DNA of 23,244 bases from Chara braunii (lineage: Eukaryota > Streptophyta > Charophyceae > Charales > Characeae): positions 1,155,688 to 1,178,931 of the forward strand of contig BFEA01000166.1 in assembly GCA_003427395.1 (NCBI GenBank), in the 5' to 3' direction. Position 1 is the first letter of the stretch, and every line of letters starts with the position of its first letter. The position numbers and the translations under genes were made by a program. This document shows positions 8,860-16,600 of this stretch, in pieces. The notes under the pieces are model-generated. The model made no database searches. It was given only the letters and a program-made list of their open reading frames with translations, and was not told the origin of the DNA.

Positions 8860-8985
8860 CACCTCGGCGGCAATATTAGCCCCATTTTGACACCTCGGCG
8901 CCAATGTTAGCCCTCATTTTGATACCTCGGCGGCAATATTGGCCCCATTTTGACACCTCGGCGCCAATGTTAGCCCTCATTTTGA
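8860..8985 (+). repeat. 63-bp higher-order tandem repeat (31 + 32 bp monomers, two copies)
   Basis: Four monomers: 8860-8890, 8891-8922, 8923-8953, 8954-8985. Odd monomers carry CCTCGGCGGCAATATT and CCCCATTTTGA. Even monomers carry CCTCGGCGCCAATGTT and CCCTCATTTTGA. So an original 31/32-bp repeat diverged and then the pair was duplicated. The open frames across it are an artefact of periodicity. Confidence 0.9.
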
Positions 8986-9002
8986 TACCCCCCCTGCCCA
9001 GC

Positions 9003-9056
9003 TTGGCGCCAAGATGTCTCCCGCCTGCCAGGACGTGGCGGGTAGCTTGGCGCCAA
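9003..9056. promoter_or_regulatory. two TTGGCGCCAA palindromes 44 bp apart
   Basis: Identical 10-bp perfect dyads at 9003-9012 and 9047-9056, just after the tandem repeat whose even monomers contain the related CGGCGCCAA. GGCGCC dyads resemble E2F-type sites (general knowledge), but no promoter or gene start is recognised here, so a regulatory role is only a possibility. Confidence 0.3.
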
Positions 9057-9135
9057 CAATTTGGGACTACCACTCTGAATGATGTGATGAATGAGAGCTT
9101 CTAGCCCGCGCGAGAAAGTTACACCCCGCCTGTCC

Positions 9136-9310
9136 GGGGGCGAGGTCCCATTAGCAAAGAGGATCAGATCGAATGCCTGCACCTGGACGTGTTATGTGCA
9201 GAGATGCAGGAAAGCAGTTCGATCTCGATTTCCTGCACCTTCGACAAATACGTCCAGATTCGGGCATTCGATCCGATCCTCTTTGCTATTGCTAGTGGGA
9301 CCACGCCCCG
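9136..9310. mobile_element. GGCGAGGTCCCACTAG family, copy 3 (best preserved)
   Basis: About 175 bp with about 60-bp inverted arms. The left end is GGGGGCGAGGTCCCATTAGC and the right end is the inverse, finishing GGGACCACGCCCCG. ATCAGATCGAATGCCTG on the left matches CGGGCATTCGATCCGATC on the right. Inside, GCAGGAAA and TTTCCTGC make a second, nested hairpin around the conserved GCAGTTCGATCTCG. The right arm carries a 6-bp duplication (TAGCAATAGC). It shares centre and arms with copy 1 at 5537-5708. It is non-coding; mobile status is inferred from dispersed copies. Confidence 0.8.
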
Positions 9311-10387
9311 GCCCGACCTGAGGCTACCGCCCCCCGCCGGTCGAATCGAAAGTTTCGACCAGAGGCCTCTTCCCCGCCCTTTGCCATATTGGAGAATCCT
9401 ATGGAATCTGGACCCCGCGGAACGTAGCCGGGGGGAGGCAGAGGCTGAGGAAAGGGGGGCGACGATGGGCCCATTGCAACGACGCGACAACATCCGTAGA
9501 ACGGAGGAAGGCGGGGTGAGGAGGAGGAGGAGGACGGGGGTGGGTTGTGGAGAGGAGGAGGTGGACGAAGAGGAGGTAGAGGTGGCGGGAAGGACGGAGG
9601 AGGGCGCGGAGGTGGTGGTGTGTGAGGGAAGGCAAGAAGGGTGCGAGGGCGGGTCTTAGCGAGTAAGCGGGATCGGTTGAAAAAAAATGCCCATTGCGTC
9701 CTGTGCAATTGTTTTGGCGGGTTGGCCTTTTTCTCGCGTGTCTGGTGCCACGTGTCAGACTCTTGGGTGTCCTGCGCCCCCTCCTGCGTGACAATATTTA
9801 GATTTCTATAATTGCCCCGGCACGGGTGGGTGATGATGGATCTCTCTCTTCTCGGTCTACATGTAGGTCTCACTTTCGCTTGACCTCCTCTCCCTTGTGT
9901 GTCTGGAAGGAGGACAACACACACGCGTCGACGACCACCTTGAAGTCTCGATCTGCTTGCCGGTTGATTAAGAAATCGGCTTAAGATTGGCCACAACAAG
10001 TACAAAACGATTTTCAGACGGCTCTGGAACTGTTCTCCGTGGATTGATTTAGGTCTCGATCTGCTTATAGATGCCCGAATGCCTTTCCCTCTCCCTTTCT
10101 CGCCCCGTTTCTCGCTTCCTCTCTCTCTCTCTTTCTCTTTTTGGGTAGTCTTTCCGCGGAAGGTAGCTTCGTTTACTACCAGGAATGATATTCCCCCGGG
10201 ACTGCATCGCGCCTTGCTTCCCTCTATTCTCTTATTATCCCCTCTTTCTCCCCATTCGTCTCTTTCGTTCTCTGGTGGCTCGTGCCATCTACTTCAGAGG
10301 TCTCTCGTCTCTCCTTCTCGTGCTCCTCCTCTCTTCTCGTTCCCCTGGTCGAGCGTTTCCACGTCCTTGCGCAGCGTTTTTCTTGTG
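9311..10387. other. gene-free region with G-rich/purine-rich block
   Basis: Positions 9490-9655 are strongly purine- and G-rich on the plus strand (repeated GGAGGAGG, GGGGGTGGG), with potential for G-quadruplexes. The long proline/arginine-rich minus-strand frame over it is a composition artefact. From about 10080 the plus strand becomes pyrimidine-rich. No gene is recognised. Confidence 0.45.
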
Positions 10388-10690
10388 TGACAGCAGATTT
10401 TGCGACAACAGATTGTGCGTGACTGCCGATCGTAAACTTGTGCGACAGCAGATTGTGCGCGAGGTGGATCATGTGTTATCAGTCCATAGGGCTCGTTATT
10501 AGACGTCAGATTGTGCGACAGCAGATTGTAAACTTGTGCGACAGCAGATTGTGCGCGAGGCGCACGACGCCATTGTGCGACAGCAGATTGTGCGCGAGGG
10601 GCTCGACGCCCACTAGACGTGACGGAGCACGTCTAGTGTATTGTCGTTTCCTTGATTGATTGGCTTGGTGCGACAGCAGATTTTGCGCGA
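10388..10690 (+). repeat. CAGCAGATTGTGCG repeat, about eight copies
   Basis: The 20-mer TGCGACAGCAGATTGTGCGC and close variants recur near 10388, 10403, 10443, 10505, 10515, 10536, 10576 and 10670, often followed by GAGG and a GACGCC/GACGT segment. Spacing is irregular. Between the last two copies is a 10-bp hairpin, CACTAGACGT/ACGTCTAGTG (10611-10638), with related GTAGACG and TTAGACGTC fragments nearby. The repetition is clear; its nature is unknown. Confidence 0.75.
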
Positions 10691-10785
10691 AACTGATCAC
10701 GTGTCCTCGTGTTATCACTATACACGTCGCGCATTATCAGTGCTCGACGTCCAGTAGACGGCCGGGACGAGAGTTAATCTTGACT

Positions 10786-10918
10786 GGTTGATTGATTGAT
10801 TGATTGATTAATTGATTGATTGATTGATTGATTAATGGATTGGTTGATTGATTGATTGGTTGATTGATTAATGGATTGGTTGATTGATTGATTGGTTGAT
10901 TGATTGAGTGAATGGTCG
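10786..10918 (+). repeat. (TTGA)n microsatellite, interrupted
   Basis: Over 100 bases of TTGA repeats with regular interruptions (TTAATGGATTGG recurring at about 44-base intervals), so a longer unit has also been duplicated. Confidence 0.9.
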
Positions 10919-10939
10919 ATCAGGTGCTTGATGATTATT

Positions 10940-11348
10940 TAATCAATTGCGAATGACCTGCTATTGCAGCGAGGGAGCGAGGAGTCGCTTACGACGCCCA
11001 ATCTACCTCTCTTTCTCTCTCTCTCTCTCTCTCTCTGTGTCACTCTTTCGCTCGCCCCTCCACCCTACCGTTCTGTCTTTCTCGCTGTTCGCCCCCTGAG
11101 CAGTAGGAGCGGACCGGCTGCGCATAGCATTCTTGTTCTTTTGAGACGCGATTGTACGAGCGAAAGAGAGCGAACGTCCTCCTCCTCCTCCTCCACCGGT
11201 GTCGTGCGCCTCCTCCACCTCTTCCTTGTACTCATCCACCCTTCATACTTCTTCTCCGTCTTTGACCACTCTCGTCTCTGAAGAGGCGGCCTCTTACGAC
11301 CGTTCCTTTACACTTTTACGTAGTGATTTGCACCCAAGGCACACTCAC

Positions 11349-11352
<4 letters not shown>
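10940..11352. other. low-complexity pyrimidine-rich stretch
   Basis: Includes a short CT run at about 11013-11036 and a CTC/CTT-rich segment at 11176-11245. Open frames here on both strands are serine/leucine or arginine/glutamate-rich artefacts. No gene is seen. Confidence 0.5.

Positions 11353-11422
<70 letters not shown>
11353..11422 (+). repeat. (AG)n microsatellite
   Basis: About 35 uninterrupted AG dinucleotides. Confidence 0.95.
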
Positions 11423-11426
<4 letters not shown>

Positions 11427-11900
11427 GAGGTGGTCTTAGGAGGAGAAGGTTAGGGGGGTTTCCTTAATCAACATCTGCTAATCGATGGCGATGTAGCTTG
11501 GTGAGATTCTGGAAGATCAAGGAGAGGAGGAGAAGCTGGAGGAGGGCGAGGGTGAGGACGAGGAGGAGGGGAAGGAACTTGACTTCCTCCACGTGATATA
11601 CGCTCCATCACGGGCGATCTCTCTCTCTGTCGGCCTGTCTGTCTGTCTGTCTGTCTCTCTCTTCTGTCTCTCTCTTCTCCCTCAATCCGATGCGAGGAAT
11701 AGTGGGTAAGAGGATCGTCGTTTGCCCCTGCTTCAGAGCGAGAGAGGAAGATGCGATGCGGGGGATTCATCGGTGGATCTCTGTCATAGATGTGAGATGA
11801 CAAGAGGAGAGGTCAGCATTGTTGTTGGCTCTATGATCCACCTCTGGCCGTCCTCAGCGGATCAACCAGTGAGTAATTAGCTGAGGAAGACGATGGCATT
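11423..11900. other. low-complexity region with (CTGT)n
   Basis: GAGG-rich at 11510-11575, then a CTGT run of about five units near 11635-11660 and CT-rich sequence. No gene is recognised. Confidence 0.5.
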
Positions 11901-11957
11901 GATCGATCGATCGATCGATCGATCGATCGATTGATTGATTGATTGATTGATTAATTA
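11901..11957 (+). repeat. (GATC)n switching to (TTGA)n
   Basis: About seven and a half GATC units change abruptly, by a single C to T register change, into TTGA units around 11930. This gives a composite microsatellite related to the one at 10786-10918. Confidence 0.95.
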
Positions 11958-12284
11958 AGTGATCAATAATCGACGATGAGTAGTTGAGGAAGGATCAGAG
12001 TATCCCGCGTTGTTCGTTCTCGTAGTACGCCATTCCTTTCGTCTTCCTTCCTCTCCCTCCCTCCCTCCCTCTCTGTTTCCTTCCCCTCTCCTTTCCTGTT
12101 TCCTACCGTACTCCAGGTGGGTTTTGCGCAAATAGATCTCTGAGGGATATCGATCTGAGAAGAAGGCTTGGTCACTGCCCGCCATTGGGTTGTATCCCAT
12201 CTTCCACCCTCTCTGTCTCTCTTGTCCTCCTCTCTCCCTCCCTTCTCTTATCTCTTTCCTTCGGGTTACGTGTGGCACCCCTTA
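11958..12284. other. pyrimidine-rich gene-free stretch
   Basis: Dominated by CCCTCC and CTCT runs (12040-12090 and 12205-12265). No supported coding region. Confidence 0.5.
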
Positions 12285-12655
12285 CAGGGACAGATTTGTG
12301 ATTTGGATCGCCACTGAGAATCTGCGTAATCGGCCGAGCATCTCTCCTCTCTCTCTCCTCTCTCTCTCCTCTCTCTTCTCTCTCTCTCCCCTCTCTCTCT
12401 TCTCCTTTCCGTCAGGCGAATGCTGTCGTCTCTCTATGTTAGGATAACATATTGGCACGACGAGGGCAGATTAGAAATTTGTATGTGTTCCAGGGACATA
12501 TTGTGATTTGGATCGCGACCGAGAATCTGCGTAATCGGCCGAGTATCTCTCCTCTCTCTCTCCTCTCTCTCTTCCCCTTTCCGTCAGGCGAATGCTGTCG
12601 TCTCTCTATGTTAGGATAACATATTGGCACGACGAGGGCAGATTAGAAATTTGCA
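12285..12655 (+). repeat. direct duplication upstream of the GAUT-like exon
   Basis: Two copies (12285-12480 and 12491-12655) each contain GTGATTTGGATCGC, GAGAATCTGCGTAATCGGCC, a CT microsatellite, TCCGTCAGGCGAATGCTGTC and TTAGGATAACATATTGGCAC. They differ mainly in CT-run length plus a few substitutions, so the duplication is fairly recent. It ends about 390 bases before the start codon and might hold promoter sequence, but that is inference. Confidence 0.85.
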
Positions 12656-12699
12656 TCTGTGACGGCAGGGCAGATTCGTAATTTGCATCTGTGACGAGA
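12636..12699 (+). repeat. 32-bp tandem repeat
   Basis: Two units (12636-12667 and 12668-12699) of GGGCAGATT-N3-AATTTGCATCTGTGACG. The first overlaps the end of the larger duplication. Confidence 0.75.
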
Positions 12700-12920
12700 G
12701 GCGGGGGCAGTTTGTCCTCGAGGTGCATTGCTGTCTGTCTTTCTGTATCTCCCTCTCGGTGTCGTCTTCCTCTCTCTTTCTCTCTCCCTCTCTCTTCGTG
12801 TTAAGTCCGGATCCTTTTTTTTGTTCCCCGTTTTCTCTCGCCCTCTCCTCCTCCTCCTTACTCTTCTGCCTTCCTTTCCGCGAGGCGGATGCCGTCGTTT
12901 TTATTACCCTTCAGAAAAGA

Positions 12921-12940
12921 GGATAAGGATAAGGATAAGG
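12921..12940 (+). promoter_or_regulatory. triple GATAAG (I-box-like) array
   Basis: Three abutting GATAAG hexamers at 12922, 12928 and 12934, about 105-120 bases before the start codon at 13046. GATAAG is the I-box/GATA-factor core in plant promoters (established knowledge). Transcribed 5' UTR sequence is equally possible because the transcription start is unknown. Confidence 0.35.
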
Positions 12941-13045
12941 GGTGTTTTGGGGATTACAGAGGGCCTGAAGAGGGTCAGCAGATTTGTCATCTCCATCTTC
13001 AACGGCGGGTGTCGGCGGCGACGGCCGCACGACTAACTCCCGCCA

Positions 13046-13250
13046 ATGAAGCTATATGTGTCTCCTAGCATGCGTAGGATCACCATTTCCACTACAGGTG
13101 GGGCTGGACTTGATGCTGTACGAGTGCGATTTCCGTCTCGGCGCTGGACTTACCGCTGCGTGTTTCTAGGTCTCCTAGGACTCGCCTTCATTCTGCCGGC
13201 TCTCTTCATCGTAACGGCGGTTTTGACATTGCCAGATTGCACAGGAGAAG
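13046..13250 (+). CDS. first coding exon of a GAUT13/14-type galacturonosyltransferase
   Basis: 68 complete codons plus one base. The translation begins MKLYVSPSMRRITIS, has a basic segment (residues 26-37: R26, R28, R32, R33, R37), then a hydrophobic anchor at about 38-60 containing LAFILPALFIVTAVLTL. From memory, Arabidopsis GAUT13/14 start with the same M-L--SPSMR-ITIS, a basic YR motif and LAF-LP--FI-TAV-TL, so the match spans the whole exon. These are Golgi type II membrane glycosyltransferases (GT8) that transfer galacturonic acid from UDP-GalA in pectin (homogalacturonan) synthesis. Only the cytosolic tail, anchor and start of the stem are here; the catalytic domain is absent. ATG 13046 is chosen because an in-frame TAA (13034-13036) lies just upstream and similarity starts at this Met. 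The exon ends at GAGAAG/GTAGGT, a good donor, phase 1. Reading on past the donor gives serine/leucine microsatellite translation, confirming intron. Upstream exons could exist only as UTR. Confidence 0.8.
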
Positions 13251-13272
13251 GTAGGTGCATTCCTTTCTCTCT

Positions 13273-13571
13273 CTCTCTCTCCCCCTCGGCGTTTGTCTCC
13301 GTCTCTCTGACGGTCGCCGTTTCTTTTTCTCATTGTCTCTCTCTCTCTCTCTCTCTCTCCCTCTCTCTCCCCCTCGGCGTTTGTCTCCGTCTTTTTCTCA
13401 TTCTGTCCCTCGATCACGCTCTCTCTCTCTCTCTCTATCTCTCTCTCCCCCTCGGCGTTTGTCTCCGTCTTTCTGACGGTCGCCGTTTCTTTTTCTCATT
13501 GTCTCTCTCTCTCTCTCTCTCTCTCCCCTTCGGCGTTTGTCTCCGTCTTTTTCTCATTCTGTCCCTCGATC

Positions 13572-13630
<59 letters not shown>

Positions 13631-13660
13631 CGCTCGCTCGCTCGCTTGCTTGCTTGCTTG
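13273..13660 (+). repeat. ABAB minisatellite with CT microsatellites in intron 1
   Basis: Four units start with CTCGGCGTTTGTCTCCGTCT (about 13285, 13373, 13451, 13529). Units 1 and 3 continue with TGACGGTCGCCGTTTC, while units 2 and 4 continue with TTTTTCTCATTCTGTCCCTC and GATCACG. Units are separated by CT runs, the last (13577-13626) being the longest, followed by CGCT and TGCT repeats. The two-unit block of about 165 bp has itself been duplicated. Confidence 0.85.
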
Positions 13661-15176
13661 CGTGCTTTCTGTCTGGATGTATCTGTGCGAGTCTCTCTCT
13701 TTATCCGCCTCCTTGGTTCCGCCTTTGCCAGGTGTGCGCGCGTGCGTTTGTTTTGGGTTCATCCCTCCCTCTCGTCATTGCCTTGTTTTCGTCCTTATCT
13801 TCCTCCTTGTTTCTCTTTGTCTCCTTCTGTCTTTTCTCTCTCCTTTCTCTTCTTCCTGTTGTTATCCTCGTCTTGTCTGTGTTGACCTTTTTGTTCTCCT
13901 TCGGTTACTTGCCTCTTGTTTCTCCGCCCCCACCTCTCGTCCTCTTTTCTCTTCCTGTCCTTCTTTCCTCTCTGTTTCCCTTTTATATCCCTGTCTCCAA
14001 CTCCCTTTCTTCTCCTCTCCTCTGTATTTCTCTCTCCTTTTCTCTGTCATATTGCATATCCTTCTCGCTGTCGTTTCTCTCTTTCCTGCCCTTCCTCCAT
14101 TCTCATCCTTTTCTCCCTCCCTGTCATCCTGCCTTTCTTCCTCCCTACCTCTCCCCTGTCCTCGTTCTCGCTGCTTCTGCACCGCTGGCCTGCCTTCTCG
14201 CAGGCCTCATCCCCTTCGTCCTTCTGTTCTTTCTTTCTTCTTATTCTGTGCTGAGTTTTCACTATAGTCCCAGAAGATGGCTTTCTTTTGGGAAAAAAAC
14301 AAGGCTTTATTTTGAGCATTTAGATCTAGAGAAGATCCCTTTGTCATCACTCTCCATCCTTTTCATCTCTCTGAAGAATGCGGGCATTGGCATAGAAGAG
14401 AGATGCCAAGCATAAATGGCGACAAACCTCTCTACATCTTCCGCACCTTTTTCCATTTTTTCCTCACTCCTGTCGCTTTCTCTTTCTCTCTCGTTCTCTC
14501 GTTCTATCACGTACTTTCTTTCTCTTTCTTCGTCTCTCTCTCTCTCTCTCTCTCTCTTTTTCTCTCTTTCCATTTCTCTCTTTCGTAATCAAAAGGTCGG
14601 TTTGCAGCTATTGTATGCCAATGTCCTGCCCTACCGAATCTCTCTTCCCTACTCTCCTCTGTCTTCTCTTCTTATTCTCATTCGCTATGTTCGGTTTCTC
14701 TCTCTCCCATTGTCCTCCTCTCGTTCCGTCTTTCTCTCAGTCTTGACCTTCTTCCTTCCTATCGTCACGTCCAATCTCTCCCCCTCCTCCTCCCCCACCA
14801 CCCAGTCTTACCCTTTTCTCTCCCTACTCTCCGTTTTCCGCTCACGACAGAGCTCTTTGCTGTGTTCATTTCTTGTCCGTTCTCTTCTTTCTACCCATCA
14901 TCGCTTCCTCCCCATCTCCTCTTCTTCCCCATCACCTCTTCTTCCGCATCACGTCTTCCTCCCCATCACCTGTTCCTCCCCTCCTCGCTCCATAGTATTT
15001 CTGTACTATGCCGATCACGGGGATGCAAACTGGCCCATATTTATAAAACATCAGCGCACCCCATTTCGTTTGATTCGCATTCTCTCACACACCACCTCCC
15101 CACCCTTGTCCCTCTGCTTCCCTCACCCCCTCCCAACCCGACCACCCACTGGTTGGACAGCCTCCGGGCTCCCCAG

Positions 15177-15225
15177 GGCCCCCTGCCTCCAGTGTTTCCC
15201 TGGAGTATGACGACGATGCTGCCGG
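15177..15225 (+). CDS. candidate second exon of the GAUT-like gene (tentative)
   Basis: After a pyrimidine tract and CCCCAG, the frame that joins in phase with the exon ending at 13250 reads PPASSVSLEYDDDAAG and reaches a possible donor (GG/GTACAT). Without splicing at that donor it continues YMRELSSL before becoming intron-like. The joined codon would be glycine. The island is less pyrimidine-biased than its surroundings. I cannot align this segment to known GAUT stem regions, and 49 bases can be open by chance, so this is only a candidate. Confidence 0.2.
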
Positions 15226-15445
15226 GTACATGCGCGAATTGTCCTCTCTCCCGCCCTCCCTGCTTCCCTTCCTCTCTTCGTCTCTCCCTCTCCACCTCTC
15301 TCCCTCTCTCTCTTTCTCCCCCCTCCTCCCCGTTCTCCCCCCGTTCTGATTGCTTTCCATGATCCATTGTCTGCATTGTCAACCCTCGTTCTACCCTCCT
15401 CACGCTATTGGAATTGTGTTCTCTCTCTCTGAGTGTACTTGCATT

Positions 15446-15511
15446 TCCCCGAAGGCTCCCCGAAGGCTCCCCGAAGGTTCCCCGAAGGTTCCCCGAAGGT
15501 TCCTCGAAGAT
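15446..15511 (+). repeat. 11-bp tandem repeat TCCCCGAAGGY, six units
   Basis: Six contiguous units of TCCCCGAAGGC/T, the last degenerate (TCCTCGAAGAT). The unit length is not a multiple of three, so all frames through it are equally open and none is evidence of coding. Confidence 0.95.
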
Positions 15512-15593
15512 ACTGCCGTCAATCTTGCCATCGTGTTCGTCTTTCTCTCGGTTTTCGTGTTTCCTTTTTCGTCCTTTTTCTTCGTCTTCCTCC

Positions 15594-15594
15594 N
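15594..15594. other. ambiguous base (N)
   Basis: The only N in the window, 96 bases before the adapter sequence at 15690. It is consistent with a poorly supported join or low-coverage consensus. Confidence 0.95.
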
Positions 15595-15689
15595 CGTGCT
15601 TCTTCGCAACAATCCACTGGCCGAAAAAACGATACGGTCCAGCAGATATGTGCAGTTGTCAGTGTTAGAGTCCTTACACGGGGTGGTGC

Positions 15690-15727
15690 CTGTCTCTTAT
15701 ACACATCTAGATGTGTATAAGAGACAG
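15690..15727. other. Nextera mate-pair junction adapter (synthetic sequence)
   Basis: The 19-mer CTGTCTCTTATACACATCT is followed directly by its exact reverse complement AGATGTGTATAAGAGACAG. These are two Tn5 mosaic ends joined end to end, the known circularisation junction of Illumina Nextera mate-pair libraries. A natural Tn5 insertion would have the element between the ends. The sequence is therefore a library artefact. In such a molecule the two flanks are the opposite ends of one fragment several kilobases long, so their order and distance here are probably wrong. Confidence 0.97.
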
Positions 15728-15880
15728 GTTAGCGTGGTGTACGCCTATTTGGTTTGCGCAATCTACTCTGCATTGTAATTGGTGGAACAATTGCATCGCT
15801 GCCCTCCTTGCCGGTATCCCATTTCATCCCTGCCTGCCTTTTTGTTTGTTATAGATTCTCTGACTACGTGTATCTAGATA
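15728..15880. other. unclassified sequence right of the adapter
   Basis: No gene or repeat recognised before the R-family copy. Its linkage to the sequence left of 15690 is doubtful. Confidence 0.5.
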
Positions 15881-15965
15881 TCGTCAAACAGAGCTGCCTA
15901 GTAAACCGTAGGCAGAGAGGGAGGGAGAAGAGGACAACAAACGAGGGGCTGTGACAAACTGTTGC
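15881..15965 (+). repeat. repeat family R copy, truncated at 3' end
   Basis: TCGTCAAACAGAGCTGCCTA onward, including GGCAGAGAGGGAGGGAGAAG, GACAACAAACGAGGGGCTGT and GACAAACTGTT. It then runs into AT-only sequence, lacking the GGAGTTTCACCGACTCATC tail. Confidence 0.75.
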
Positions 15966-16063
15966 GTATAAGATATACAGTATGATATATTATAATATAT
16001 TATGTTATACATATTACTATAATATGATATTATATCTATATGATTATATTATACACACATTTT
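15966..16063. repeat. AT-only tract
   Basis: Nearly 100 bases of imperfect TATA/ATAT sequence separating two R-family copies. Confidence 0.8.
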
Positions 16064-16146
16064 AGAGTCACAGAACTGCCCAGTGAACAGTGGGGAGAAA
16101 GGGAGGAAAGTACAAGTAACGGTGGGCTATGACAGATTGTTTCGTA
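16064..16146 (+). repeat. diverged repeat family R copy
   Basis: AGAGTCACAGAACTGCCCAG through GGGCTATGACAGATTGTTTC aligns to the family along its length with many substitutions. This is the most diverged copy in the window, again flanked by AT sequence. Confidence 0.6.
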
Positions 16147-16360
16147 TATCTATACATTTTGACGATATGTATATATACATCCTTTTTTTTTTTCCAATGG
16201 TGCTTTTGTTCTGTACATCGTACTGAAAAAACCGTTCGTGGAGGGATTCCCGCCATCCCCCTTTTGCTATATTTGAATGTTTCTTTTAGAAAAAAAAAAA
16301 AAAAAAACGTTCGTGGACGTGGAACTACGAATAGATCTGGAGATGGAGGCCTTTTCGTTT

Positions 16361-16420
16361 TTTCCCCCCAGCCATTTTGCTCGTTCAGCCCCTGTGCCTG
16401 TTTGCCCTCCTGCTCTGTCT

Positions 16421-16474
<54 letters not shown>

Positions 16475-16526
16475 CCAGCCATTTTGCTCGTTCAGCGCCT
16501 GTGCCTCCTTGCCCTCCTCCCGCTGT

Positions 16527-16581
<55 letters not shown>

Positions 16582-16600
16582 CGTGCGTGTGTGCGTGCGT
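16361..16600 (+). repeat. duplicated unit with two (GT)n microsatellites
   Basis: CCCAGCCATTTTGCTCGTTC, then CCTGTGCCT and TTGCCCTCCT, occurs at 16366 and again at 16474, each followed by a CTGTCT/TGTGTG transition and a GT run (about 16429-16470 and 16531-16576). The second run grades into GTGC/GTGT repeats. Cysteine/valine-rich open frames are artefacts. Confidence 0.9.

Larger units (their letters stand above)
13251..15600 (+). other. pyrimidine-rich intron 1 sequence
   Basis: From the donor at 13251 to about 15600 the plus strand is overwhelmingly C and T, with only short mixed islands (about 14265-14430, 14995-15080 and 15140-15240). Long serine/leucine/proline-rich open frames on plus, and Arg/Glu-rich ones on minus, are composition artefacts. 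An island hairpin CATAGTA/TACTATG lies at 14991-15010. The intron's true end is unknown because of the adapter at 15690. Confidence 0.6.

Noticed and set aside
9210-9240. B-box-like GCAGTTCGATCTC inside foldback copy 3, possible SINE promoter
   Set aside because: It departs from the B-box consensus at the last positions, and the sequence is better explained as the loop of the nested hairpin.
9292-10005. 237-codon minus-strand open frame
   Set aside because: Proline/arginine-rich translation of a GGAGG-type purine block; it also reads through a foldback arm, and no domain is present.
10388-10690. CRISPR-like array (conserved unit with variable spacers)
   Set aside because: Spacing is irregular, spacers share sequence with each other, there are no cas genes, and the setting is a plant-type nuclear genome.
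13251-14415. Long plus-strand open frames of 200-290 codons rich in Ser, Leu and Pro
   Set aside because: They are translations of CT microsatellite and minisatellite DNA downstream of a clear splice donor; all three frames are similarly open.
15690-15727. A natural Tn5/IS50-type transposon scar
   Set aside because: Two mosaic ends meet with nothing between them and no 9-bp target duplication; the 38 bases equal the commercial junction adapter.
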